From: Leptodontidium sp. MPI-SDFR-AT-0119 | Lineage: Eukaryota > Ascomycota > Leotiomycetes > Helotiales > Leptodontidiaceae | Reading direction: 5' to 3' | NCBI GenBank assembly: GCA_020726505.1 | Contig: JAHLEZ010000001.1 | Span: 5,828,001-5,892,000, forward strand | DNA: 64,000 bases | Shown: positions 55,381 to 64,000 of the stretch, piece by piece | Layout of the letters: each line of letters begins with the position of its first letter | Position numbering within the stretch: position 1 is the first letter of the stretch | Translations under genes and position numbers: made by a program | The notes under the pieces: model-generated | What the model was told of the DNA's origin: nothing | The model's input: only the letters and a program-made list of their open reading frames with translations | Database searches by the model: none

Positions 55381-56051
55381 TCACAAATTTGGATCTTTAA
55401 TCTCTCCCTCCTTCGGCGCACTTTCCGCCATGGTCCCACAGGCCTTACACCTCCTCTTACTCTCACTTGCCTTAAACCCATTAACCGCCTCTTTAATCTG
55501 GCTACCCAGATCCGTACAATGGAAACTCTCCTCATAAACCACCTTCCTACAGCTCTCCTGCGCACAATACCATCTCAACGTATCGACACTCCCTTCCGGT
55601 CTCGGCTGCTCCAACACCACCCCAACTGTATTTGCGAACCGCACTGGATTGTGTGGTGTGTTTGGAGGCAGTAGGAACATGCTACCTTCTGTGATGTATA
55701 TGTCTTTGAATTCGGTGCCGTCGACGACTTTGAGCAGCATCGTGCCACGGTACTGGTAGAACCATTCGGGGGTTGTGTTGATGTGGTAGTCTGTTCGGGC
55801 GTTGGGACCGCCGACGATCTGCGAATGAGGAGATTAGCTCTGGTTTGTAGGGGGTATATTAGGGATTCACCATGACGGTCATATCATCGTTGTATACGCA
55901 GTAGTTGTTGATCGGGGGCTTGAGGAGGTGGGAGTTCTCTTCTAGCCTGGTGCTTGATTAGCTATCGTTCCATCTCGTGAAAGCTACATTCATTGCACGG
56001 TCGACGGGGATTGCACTACCATTTCGGGATATTGAGAGGTGTTGACAGCAT
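55381..56051 (-). CDS. BNA1: 3-hydroxyanthranilate 3,4-dioxygenase
   Basis: Three exons, 56051-56020, 55946-55871 and 55818-55381, join in phase to 181 residues. The enzyme opens the ring of 3-hydroxyanthranilate to give the quinolinate precursor, in the kynurenine route to NAD, in the cytosol. The cupin core is clear: VGGPNARTDYHINTTPEWFYQ with the metal-binding His and Glu, then FLLPPNTPHNPVR with the second His. The C-terminal part has paired Cys (CAQESC and CKACG), as in fungal and bacterial members that bind a second iron. The first exon is only 32 nt (MLSTPLNIPKW). Intron ends are GT/AG. Confidence 0.93.
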
Positions 56052-56847
56052 CTTCGACGGACTGAAGCAAACTTGATGGAATGCTGTCGTGGATGAAGGT
56101 TGGAGTTAAAGTTTAACAGAGGTGAAGACTAGATGATGAAATATGGAGGGGTAAATCTACGCGTGGTGTTTGGCGGGGTTAAGTACTGTATTAGCGCCTT
56201 CGGGGTGCTGATAAATTATATACAGGGATCTCCAGCTGTCACTGGTGGGGAGCTCGCTTGATTGTTCACTAAACCAATCCTGTATTGACAACATAGAAAT
56301 CCCATTCAGGATTGCAATTCATATCTTTGTACAAGGGCTCTAAAGTGACAATGATACCAGATAGTTATACCTAACATAAAGTGTCCACACCAGTAAGTAT
56401 TCAGGCTGAACTGCACACTTCCTGTCTCAGCCTTGCTCCCACCGCAAGCGAGAATTTGACGAGATGCCGAAATGAGTTTTAGAAAAGTTATGTCTGCATA
56501 TCGGTGATGGCGAGAAATAGATGGAACTCCGACTGATAGAAATCACATGTGAAAGGCCCCTTAGTTTGGGCATTTCCGTCCCAGTGCACCACACTCACGA
56601 AGCATACAGAAAGGGAATCCTAGCAGTTGGCTGTGAAGAGGTACACTTCATTTCCGATCGACCTAAACACAAACCAAAAAGAATTACAAAATGCTCCCCC
56701 ATCTAACTCCACCTCTCCAGTTTCGAGTTCAAATCAAAAGTATAAAGGGTTTGTGAATTACATATCTCCATATCCCCAGCCCCCCTGTCTTTCTTGTCTC
56801 GCCATGCTGTGATCTTGTGTTGATGTGATATGGTACGAGTTGTTGAT
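56052..56847. other. Intergenic
   Basis: This is the upstream region of the dioxygenase and the 3' region of the small secreted protein gene (minus). Short frames lack motifs. Confidence 0.5.
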
Positions 56848-57208
56848 TTAGATACCTGCGTCGGTGGCCGCTTGTGGAATGTTAGTTTAATGAACAGAAG
56901 CGAGACCAAGTTTAAGAAATGAGAATATACATACCCTTGTATACTTCTGCAGCGTTGAATGGTACAATATCTCCGTTGGCGTTGGACATGGCGGCGGCTT
57001 CGGCATCAACTTGACGGGCTGTGATATCTAAGAGGTCAGTCCATCATACTCATCTCGAATGCTAGATTTGGGTTGAACGGCAACCGCCCGTCTTCCAGTG
57101 ACCAATTCCAAGCAGAAAAGACTAACCATCAAGTCGTTGAGGCATGGCAATAGGACCAGCAAAGGCAACGGCCACAAGGGAAAGAAGAGCAACGATAGTG
57201 AATTGCAT
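56848..57208 (-). CDS. Small secreted peptide, 57 residues, three exons
   Basis: Exons 57208-57127, 57018-56935 and 56855-56848 join in phase. The last exon holds only the end of one codon, an Ile codon and TAA. The N-terminus is a clear signal peptide (MQFTIVALLSLVAVAFA), leaving a mature chain of about 40 residues without Cys. It reads GPIAMPQRLDARQVDAEAAA and then NANGDIVPFNAAEVYKG. Splice sites are canonical (GTTAGT, CACAG, GTATGT, GCAG). Small secreted proteins with a GDIVPF-like end occur in other ascomycetes as far as I recall, but their role is unknown. Because the mature peptide lacks Cys and repeats, it does not look like a typical effector or pheromone precursor. Confidence 0.68.
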
Positions 57209-58456
57209 GATTGCTGTTGTGTGGGTTGGAAGAGGATAGACCTTTAAAAGCTCGGTATGAAGGAGTGTGAGGATAAGGGTCGTCCGGCGACAAAGATATG
57301 AACTGGCTAGCAGAAGATGAAAGTAAGAAGTAGACGGGGAAACGGGATAAAGAACGTTTGATTGAAATTCGAATGGAGTGAAGATAGAGGATGAGGAGAG
57401 GAGAAAGAAGGAGAAGGGAATGGGGTATGGTATGGTATTTGTATTGCCAAGGTGGGAACGACGCCTCCCTGTGTGGGTAGGTAGTAGGGGGCGGTACGGA
57501 GCAGTAGCCAAGACAGTGGTTTCGCCGCACGGGAAGCAGGCCAGACTTCTGGCTGGCTTGTCTGTCATATCCCCCTGCCATCCCATGATGGAGCTGTCAG
57601 CGTTGCAAGCCTGGGGTGATGGGCCCGGCAAATGTCTAAATTCAAGCTTGAATTGTGGCCGATCAGGTCTTAGTGCGACCGGCGTTGTTTAGGAAGAGGC
57701 TTGTCTTGCGGCTTGGGTCTTGCGAGTTTGAATCGCCCAACGGCATTGGCTGTATGACGAATGAAAAGAGGACCTGATGTGGAATCCAGACTGGGATTCA
57801 AAGACTCAAGAGGAAGCTGAATCTGGAGGCGAGAATCTTGAGACGAGGCTGAGACGAGGATCGAGTTGCAGCTTGGGTTGAAGCCGCCGAAGCGAGAAGG
57901 GGACAAAGCTTACTCGATGGTCAAGCGCAGACAAAGATGGGAAGAACAGATCCCGAGGGATCGTTCATGCATTACGAGGCCTTTGTTTTCAGACCATACT
58001 CGAGGCTTATTATCCCAAGAATCCGCATGGTGTTGCTTCTCTCATCAGATGTGAAAAGTCGTTGTGTCGATGGCGGTTTGAAACGAGGGGGTTGGATTTG
58101 GTTTCTGAAACGAGAGAGATTCAGGGGTATCACGTGAGCGAATTTCCAGAAAATGGGTAATTATTGATATCGACCAGTGTCAATATAGAACCAAAGGAAG
58201 TTATCATGACTTATCGCCGTGTTGGAAGTGCCGGATTTCCAAGTTGGCGTGGGAAGAGTCACGTTGACCCATCGTCGGTCCTCAGCTTCCAGTTCGGAGC
58301 TTATCAAGCTGCATAAGCGTGGGTCTTCTTAACCCCGCCATGGATCTTCCCCTCCAAGTTACCCCTCCTCCATTCTCAAGCAACTTCACTTCACTTCCAC
58401 AGTTCATCATCTCTTTCTTTCATCTTCATTAATTTTTCTTCCGCACTTTCGCTGCC
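57209..58456. other. Divergent promoter region
   Basis: This region lies between the small secreted peptide (minus) and the AMMECR1 gene (plus). The part at 57370-57420 is purine-rich. Longer minus frames at 57122-57631 are upstream extensions of the secreted peptide frame or shadows. Confidence 0.5.
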
Positions 58457-59401
58457 ATGGCTTCAGTAGAACACTGCATCTACTGCTTCGAGATCCTCTA
58501 CGCGAATCTCGAAAACAAAGTCCCCATCTCGCTCCCCCGGATCCAAGACACATGGCCGTCCTACCCCAAAGGTCTCGACGATGACCTCGACGCTTCCTCG
58601 CCCGAACCAGACCCAAATCTAAAAGAGCCCATCCCCGATCCTCCCATGAGCGAAGACATAGCGGAATTAGAAGCAGCAGCTGAACAAAAAGCCTCATCCT
58701 CTCGTCTCCGTCTCCCAGTTCTGCAGCGACTGGGTCGCTCCAACAACTCCTCCCCCTCTTCGTCCTCAACACCAAGCTCAGCATCGACATCTTCCCTGGC
58801 GCCTTCAACAACTGCAACAACGCCTGAACCTTTCAGCCCCGTCGGTCTCGATCCTCGCCGCACTTCCCAACGCCGGGTCTCCATCACACGATCCCCCCTC
58901 TTCGTAACATGGAATACCGTCTCGCCCACTACTGCTAATCGCTCTCTCCGCGGTTGCATCGGAACCTTTGAAACGCAAGATCTTGAGTCCGGGCTCGAAT
59001 CCTACACTTTAATTTCCGCTCTAGAAGATACACGCTTCTCTCCCATTTCGGCCTCCGAACTCTCCTCTCTTGAAGTCTCCGTCACCCTCCTCACCGATTT
59101 CGAAGATACGGAAGATCAGTTGGATTGGGATCTTGGTGTCCATGGGCTGAAAATCACTTTCTATATCAAGAATAGGCGATATGGGGCTTGTTATTTGCCG
59201 GATGTGCCTGTTGAGCAAGGCTGGACTAAGGAGGAGACTGTTGTGAGTTTGATGAGGAAGGCGGGTTGGACTGGACGAAGGGATAAATGGAGGGAGGTGA
59301 CTGATTTCAAGGGTACGAGGTTCCAGGGGAAGGCAGAGAGCTTGGAATGGGATGAATATTGGAAGTGGAGGCAGTGGGTGACAAAGGTTGAGAAAGAGTA
59401 A
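58457..59401 (+). CDS. AMMECR1 domain protein
   Basis: An intronless gene of 314 residues. The AMMECR1 domain spans about residues 1-50 and 145-310, interrupted by a Ser/Thr/Pro-rich insertion (about 50-140), a layout common in fungi. The hallmark LRGCIGTF is at about residue 163, followed by YTLISALEDTRFSPIS, LEVSVTLLTDFE, HGLKITFYIKNRRYGACYLPDVPVEQGWTK and SLMRKAGW. AMMECR1 proteins are conserved from archaea to man; their biochemical role is not settled. The start ATG sits in GCCATGG, a strong context. The frame is complete and ends in TAA. Confidence 0.93.
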   Translation: MASVEHCIYCFEILYANLENKVPISLPRIQDTWPSYPKGLDDDLDASSPEPDPNLKEPIPDPPMSEDIAELEAAAEQKASSSRLRLPVLQRLGRSNNSSPSSSSTPSSASTSSLAPSTTATTPEPFSPVGLDPRRTSQRRVSITRSPLFVTWNTVSPTTANRSLRGCIGTFETQDLESGLESYTLISALEDTRFSPISASELSSLEVSVTLLTDFEDTEDQLDWDLGVHGLKITFYIKNRRYGACYLPDVPVEQGWTKEETVVSLMRKAGWTGRRDKWREVTDFKGTRFQGKAESLEWDEYWKWRQWVTKVEKE

Positions 59402-61281
59402 TTAGTGGGTTAGATACGGGCAGGTGCATAGATGATGGGGTTAGAGTAGAGGTAATAGCCAGGCGTTTTGCTGGTTCGGATTGTGATGAAGCGAGATGGG
59501 AAGAGGTTATGGCTTGGTTTGATGATTTTTCTACTCTCTTGTATTGGTTTTCTTTCTGCATTCCTCTCATTCATGCCAGGCGTTACTTCAGAACGGCAGT
59601 AAGACGAATAAGTCTGTTCGATCAATATCCAAACAACAGCAAGAGACCTCACCTCGGCCAAGAAGAAATGAAATCGCTAATCCACTATATTTGCCTTAGA
59701 TCGATGCCATTTCTTTCTGCTCTTTAGCTATTCGCCAGTACTCCCAGGCCTCTATCCAATAGACTAGCTACCCATACTACCTCTTTAAATTTCTCGCTCT
59801 TTTATTTGCTCTTTTCATAACATGTGTCCTACATCTTTCTTTCTTTAATCTCGCCTTACCATCCAGCTACTACCTACCACGATTCCACATTTCCTGGCGT
59901 CAAACTGCTAGTAAAACACTTTAAAGAACCGAATTCATGGGAAATAGAAGGGATACGGACGTAGAAGGAGGATGTTGATGCCGCATCTACAGGAGAGACT
60001 TGACATGCAAGATTTCTGATCACAATTGGAGATGGACATCTACCCAGGAACAATTCGGTAACTGAAGATAGTGAGACTTTAAAGGGTAAGGATACTTCAA
60101 ACGGCGATAGTGGTTACTCTTCTGCCAGGCTGATGACATTCCCACAAGAGATCTTGTCAGGTTTGTGTTTAATGTAAAGTATTGCTACTTTCCTTCACAA
60201 CATGACAACATCAACAAGCTCGAAAGTCACAAGATGTAAATTGTCCTTTTCCTTACCTACGGAGTACTGCCCCGCGTAAGTTGAAACTGTATCCGAATCA
60301 TGACCATTGGCGATTTCTGCATGTCTGCATATGCGTATGTATTGTTAGGTCAGATGATTAGCCATGCTGATTGGAAGTGTGAGTGCGATCTCCATCAACG
60401 TGCAGCTTCACATGTCATATTTTGATACTTTGACTTCCCAACAAAAACCCAATTCGGAAAAAGATATCTTACCTCATCTTCTTGTCGCCGAGAAGATACG
60501 GTATTCAAGAGTACCTAGTTATTCTGATCGTATTGTCTTTGTAGGAAATTGCACTTAATTATACCACATGTATTTTTGCAGAGATGTTGAGTTGGATACG
60601 GGTACGGGAGACCGAGAAGTTACCTTACGGAAAGCGAGAAGCGAATAGCGAATAACGGGAAACAGAGCAGAACACATGGGAAATCCCAAAACAGACCTAG
60701 CGCCGGTGATCTTTGTAAGTCACCCCGATGTCTTGGATAAACATGTGAAGGCCTGCTGACTTGACTCTTTGACCAATGAGAGGCCGCTAATTGTATTACC
60801 TGCACATCCCCACCTCGAGCTGCTGAGGGCGAGCCTTTCCATGGTTCCATTGAATAGACTTCGCTCGTCTCTCACGTCTGGTCTCTCACTCTTCCTCATT
60901 CCTTAATAACTGGGAATTGCTTCATTTTTTGTTTATCCTTCACGTTCTTCTTTGCACAACATTCAATTGACCGGAACATTCTATTGTCGAGGGAAGGTGT
61001 CAAGTTTACTTACGAAAGATCTACGAGTGCCCAGACCCTCGATTGCCGCGGTTGCAACAACAGAGGAACACAAGAGAAGAGAAGAATATCTAGCGAAGTG
61101 GCACGAGACCGGAGCAAGAAGGAGAGAGAGTCACTCAGGATAAACTGTCCATGACTTTGTCCTGGCAATCGATCTTCTATCCACTCGATATCTAGGACAT
61201 ATTCTGGATTGTGTTGAGGAAGGAATATAAACACACACCAGACGAAGCATCACGAATCTCACAACACAACACAAACCCATA
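59402..61281. other. Intergenic
   Basis: About 1.9 kb without a supported gene. Short frames at 59509-59727, 60364-60558 and 60952-61143 lack motifs. The last 100 bp before 61282 are CA-rich leader sequence of the INSIG gene. Confidence 0.5.
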
Positions 61282-62451
61282 ATGTCTTCCTCACAACCAC
61301 AAATATACCGCCCTAAACCCCGCCGTCCTTTTGCCCCATTCGACCAATCCTCTGAACCAAATCAACCTCCCTCTCCTCAACTCGCTCCCTCCGAACCACC
61401 CTCGCGAACGCACTCCTTCCTCAACCTCACTTCCTCGACTCTCCTAGGCATATACTCGCCCACCGGCTATCAAGCAGATGACCTCTCCTCCACACCATGG
61501 GGAACCGGCGCGTTGACACCACGAACACCCTCCATTTCTGACCCTGTTTCCTCCCGGCCAAGAACGAAATCCCAAGCCCATCTCCTGCCTCCACAATCTG
61601 CAAGTTCCAGTATCTTCGCCCTGGGGCTGCGGAGTATACTACTTTTTGGAATGGGTATGGGCTATGGTGTTCTGGTACGCCATCTTCATGATGATAGACA
61701 ACTGGCGCCATTCCAGGTAGAAGGAATCATCAAGCCGCGGAACGACTGGCGATATCTTGTATTCTGGGGCGTGGCAGGTGTTCTCTTGGGGAGTTTGATG
61801 CCATGGGTCGATACACTGTTCTTAGATTCTAGAGAGGAGGCAGCTCCTATTTCTGGGGACGGGGAAGGGCGGGAGGAAGGTGGTGAGAGCGGGATATTCG
61901 GGGCGGATTGGACACCAGTTGTCAGGAGTGTGGGTGCTTTCGTAGGGATTGCTTATGCTATTGTATGTCGCCTTGTTCCTACCATTTCCCCGGCACTCTG
62001 TCCTCTATTTCTATGCCACAAAAAAGGTTGATATACTAACAAACTATTTTCACAGCGCAAACTCCCATGGGCGTCCACCCTCCAAGCCTCTCTCACACTC
62101 GCCCTCGTCAACCCCGTCCTCTGGTACCTCATCGACCGGTCCAAACCTGGCTTCCTCCTCTCATCCTTCGTAGGCGCAACCGGTACCGCCCTCCTCCTCG
62201 CCTCGAACCCTGACATGATGCCCTCCCCAGCCTCAGCCAGCGTGCCCAAAACCACCAAGAACTCCACGTCGTCGAAATACCTGGGTACTTTAGGTGGCGA
62301 GCTGGGATTGGGTGGTGTTAGGAGAGAGACGATCGAGGGTGGGATTTGGATCCTGAGTGTCTTGTTTTGTAGTTGTGTCTGTTTTGGGAATATTGGGAGG
62401 AGGTTGGCACTCAGTGGGAGGGGTGCCAAGGGGGCCGTGAGGAGGAGGTAA
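61282..62451 (+). CDS. INSIG domain protein (Nsg1/Ins1-like)
   Basis: Two exons, 61282-61962 and 62056-62451, join in phase 0 to 358 residues. The intron has a GTATGT donor and a CACAG acceptor. Residues 1-110 are Pro/Ser-rich and disordered. The membrane part then follows: LGLRSILLFGMGMGYGVLVRHLHD, RYLVFWGVAGVLLGSLMPWVD, VVRSVGAFVGIAYAIRKLPW, LTLALVNPVLWYLIDRSKPGFLLS and ILSVLFCSCVCFGNIGRRL. INSIG proteins sit in the ER membrane and stabilise or restrain sterol enzymes (HMG-CoA reductase) and sterol sensing. The RKLPWAS stretch just after the splice junction is typical. An acidic loop (GEGREEGGES) lies between helices. Confidence 0.9.
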
Positions 62452-63404
62452 ATTGGTGGATTTGGGACTGCATGGAGGGGTTGGAGATCAACATATGTGG
62501 GGCTATTTCTTGTTGAGAGATTCACTGGGCTTGGAGGTTTGCATGGAATGGAATGGATTGGGTCGGTTGGGTATTGGGTTGTATGGAAGAGTAGGCACGC
62601 TTGGATATACCGGCTACAGCCCATGTTGTCTGTAGTCAAGTTAAAATTGGGTGTTACTATATTTGCATGGATGGATGGTTGGATGGTTGGGAAAAGGGAA
62701 GACTTTCTAATTACGGCCCTAATTCTGACGCACTGTACCTACTGTCTTACTGGGAGCAGAGTTGTGTAGACTTCGCTTACGACCATTTGTTGCTTTCAGT
62801 TGTTAGACTATTTCGTTTGAAAGAAGTTCACCCTCCCCCCTCCCCCACCTTCTCTAAGTATGCGCTCAAGCAATCCTGTAAAGCAAAGAATGGCCACCTC
62901 TGATAGATTTCTTGTTTTTACTTCCTATTGCTATACTTTTAAGGCTAAACAGAAGGCTATGCAGACGAGATCCTAACTATTCGATTACCGAGCATCTTCC
63001 CCTATTTATTCTCGCTTAAATTAAAATTCACCCTTGAGATTTTGCATCTTGTATCACTCCCTCAATCTTCATTCGTTCAATTTAGCTAGAGCTCCGCTAC
63101 CATGATGCCGCCCAGCAGAGCGAACCCCTCTCAAGTCACGACTGCATCTGACACCGCACGGGAAAAGGCACATCTTCACATATGACATGATGTGATTCTC
63201 GTCGCCTTGCTGTGCCAGTGAAGAACTGTAACTGCATGCTGCAGATATGCTGCTTCGCGCTGTCTCATCTCTTGTACCGTTCTCCTTCCTTTAGCCAAGC
63301 TGCATCAGTAATCTATCAACGCTTGCTATGGATCATGGTAGAAGAGGGTGGACTAGGCTTTCAGGTTGACAGTATCCATGATCGAAACCTCGCTGAGCTC
63401 AATA
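62452..63404. other. Convergent 3' region
   Basis: Between INSIG (plus) and folylpolyglutamate synthase (minus). A plus frame at 63212-63469 overlaps the 3' end of the minus gene and is not credible. No other features are seen. Confidence 0.5.
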
Positions 63405-64000
63405 TCACAAAGCCTCAGCGCTTTCTAAGATACCAAGGGCTCGTCCAATCAAGTGTACGCTGCCAGTAATAAGGGCGTGAACCTGTCCGCTCTCTTTTGT
63501 AGCTCGCCCCTGAGCGCTCAGCTCTCGGACACAGTCAAATGCAGCCTCGACGCTTGGGAGTACGTGGATCGTAGTTGAAGATGACGGATCCAGAATTCGC
63601 CATTTTTCGGCGAAGGTATTTTGCATCGTAAGACCAGCTACGGCAGACGAGTCGGTGGATAAATTGACGTGATCTATAAATATTAGCGGGAAATTTGATT
63701 TAGTGTAGGATTGAACGGTGCACCTTTCTTGAAAGCCTGGAAGGGTGGAACGGTAGGGCAGAAGATGACATGGTCGAACTTCACGGAATTCTGAGTCTTG
63801 ATGGCGTTGTATAGCCCTTCTAGCAGCTCGACGGATTCACGATGGCCTTGTTGGTTGAATATGAGGATTCGGGGTCCAGACCTGGGCGTATTGTCAGTTG
63901 AAGTAAAGGAGGGAAGAAAGAGGGGCATACTTCTGAGCACATTCATCGCCAAACCATTGCGCTGCCACGACGATGCTGTCGGCTGTATGAGCACCGTCAA
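63405..64000 (-). CDS. MET7: Folylpolyglutamate synthase, C-terminal part
   Basis: A partial gene running off the right edge. Three 3' exons are visible: 64000-63931, 63881-63725 and 63674-63405. The joined reading frame begins DGAHTADSIVVAAQWF, continues SGPRILIFNQQGHRE, then FDHVIFCPTVPPFQAFKK, and ends SGQVHALITGSVHLIGRALG. These are the C-terminal Rossmann-like domain motifs of folylpolyglutamate synthase, including the conserved DGAHT and the GSVHLIG end. The enzyme adds glutamate residues to folates in the cytosol and mitochondria. Introns have GTATGC/CCCAG and GTGCAC/TATAG ends. The N-terminal ATP-binding half lies beyond 64000. Confidence 0.92.

Noticed and set aside
57122..57631. 169-codon minus frame containing the secreted peptide start
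   Set aside because: Only the last part, from ATG 57208, has a signal peptide; the upstream extension is promoter and leader sequence.
1..64000. CRISPR array, prophage or bacterial operon signals
   Set aside because: Spliced fungal genes dominate and no spaced identical repeats of CRISPR type were seen.

Overview
The window is nuclear DNA from a filamentous ascomycete (Pezizomycotina). The evidence is short introns with GTRAGT-type donors and CTAAC/CTGAC branch sites, fungus-specific families (HET, 2EXR, DUF7924, Fungal_trans_2, a subgroup-C killer-toxin-like chitinase), a hydroxamate-siderophore acyltransferase, and C-to-T decay of repeats that looks like RIP. A Leotiomycete is my guess from the gene styles; the window does not prove it.

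Layout. Positions 446-3981 hold two ordinary genes (a DUF6699-like protein and a 2EXR protein). Positions 4.3-26 kb are an accessory, repeat-rich compartment. It holds a gene split by a TA-flanked MITE, a HET-domain gene, a Gly-rich protein gene, a near-complete piggyBac-like element with one stop, LTR-like pieces inside a degenerate 17-bp tandem array, a 48-bp coiled-coil repeat, an eroded acidic reading frame, a 5'-truncated and frameshifted chitinase facing an unknown ORF, a frameshifted 2EXR gene and a decayed DUF7924 gene. Positions 27-43 kb are mostly conserved genes: 6-phosphogluconolactonase, a twice-damaged kinase pseudogene, a siderophore acyltransferase, a Fun19-like SWIRM protein, CDK7/Kin28 and a Fungal_trans_2 regulator. 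Positions 43.2-49.2 kb are a gene-poor stretch. Positions 49.2-64 kb are again a conserved block: NiCoT nickel/cobalt transporter, GET3, GH105 hydrolase, 3-hydroxyanthranilate dioxygenase, a small secreted peptide, AMMECR1, INSIG and the 3' end of folylpolyglutamate synthase. An 18S rRNA pseudogene with a group I-like insertion lies within this block.

Most conserved genes are unrelated housekeeping functions (pentose phosphate pathway, tail-anchored protein insertion, TFIIH kinase, NAD synthesis, folate, sterol regulation) and do not form a pathway cluster. The strongest unusual signals are: the 18S pseudogene split exactly at the S516 intron site; the MITE whose terminal repeat supplies an in-frame ATG to the gene it broke; several decayed frames whose internal stops are TAA/TAG at glutamine-like positions; and an 11-nt microexon in the nickel transporter. 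Exon coordinates were derived by eye from splice signals and reading frame.
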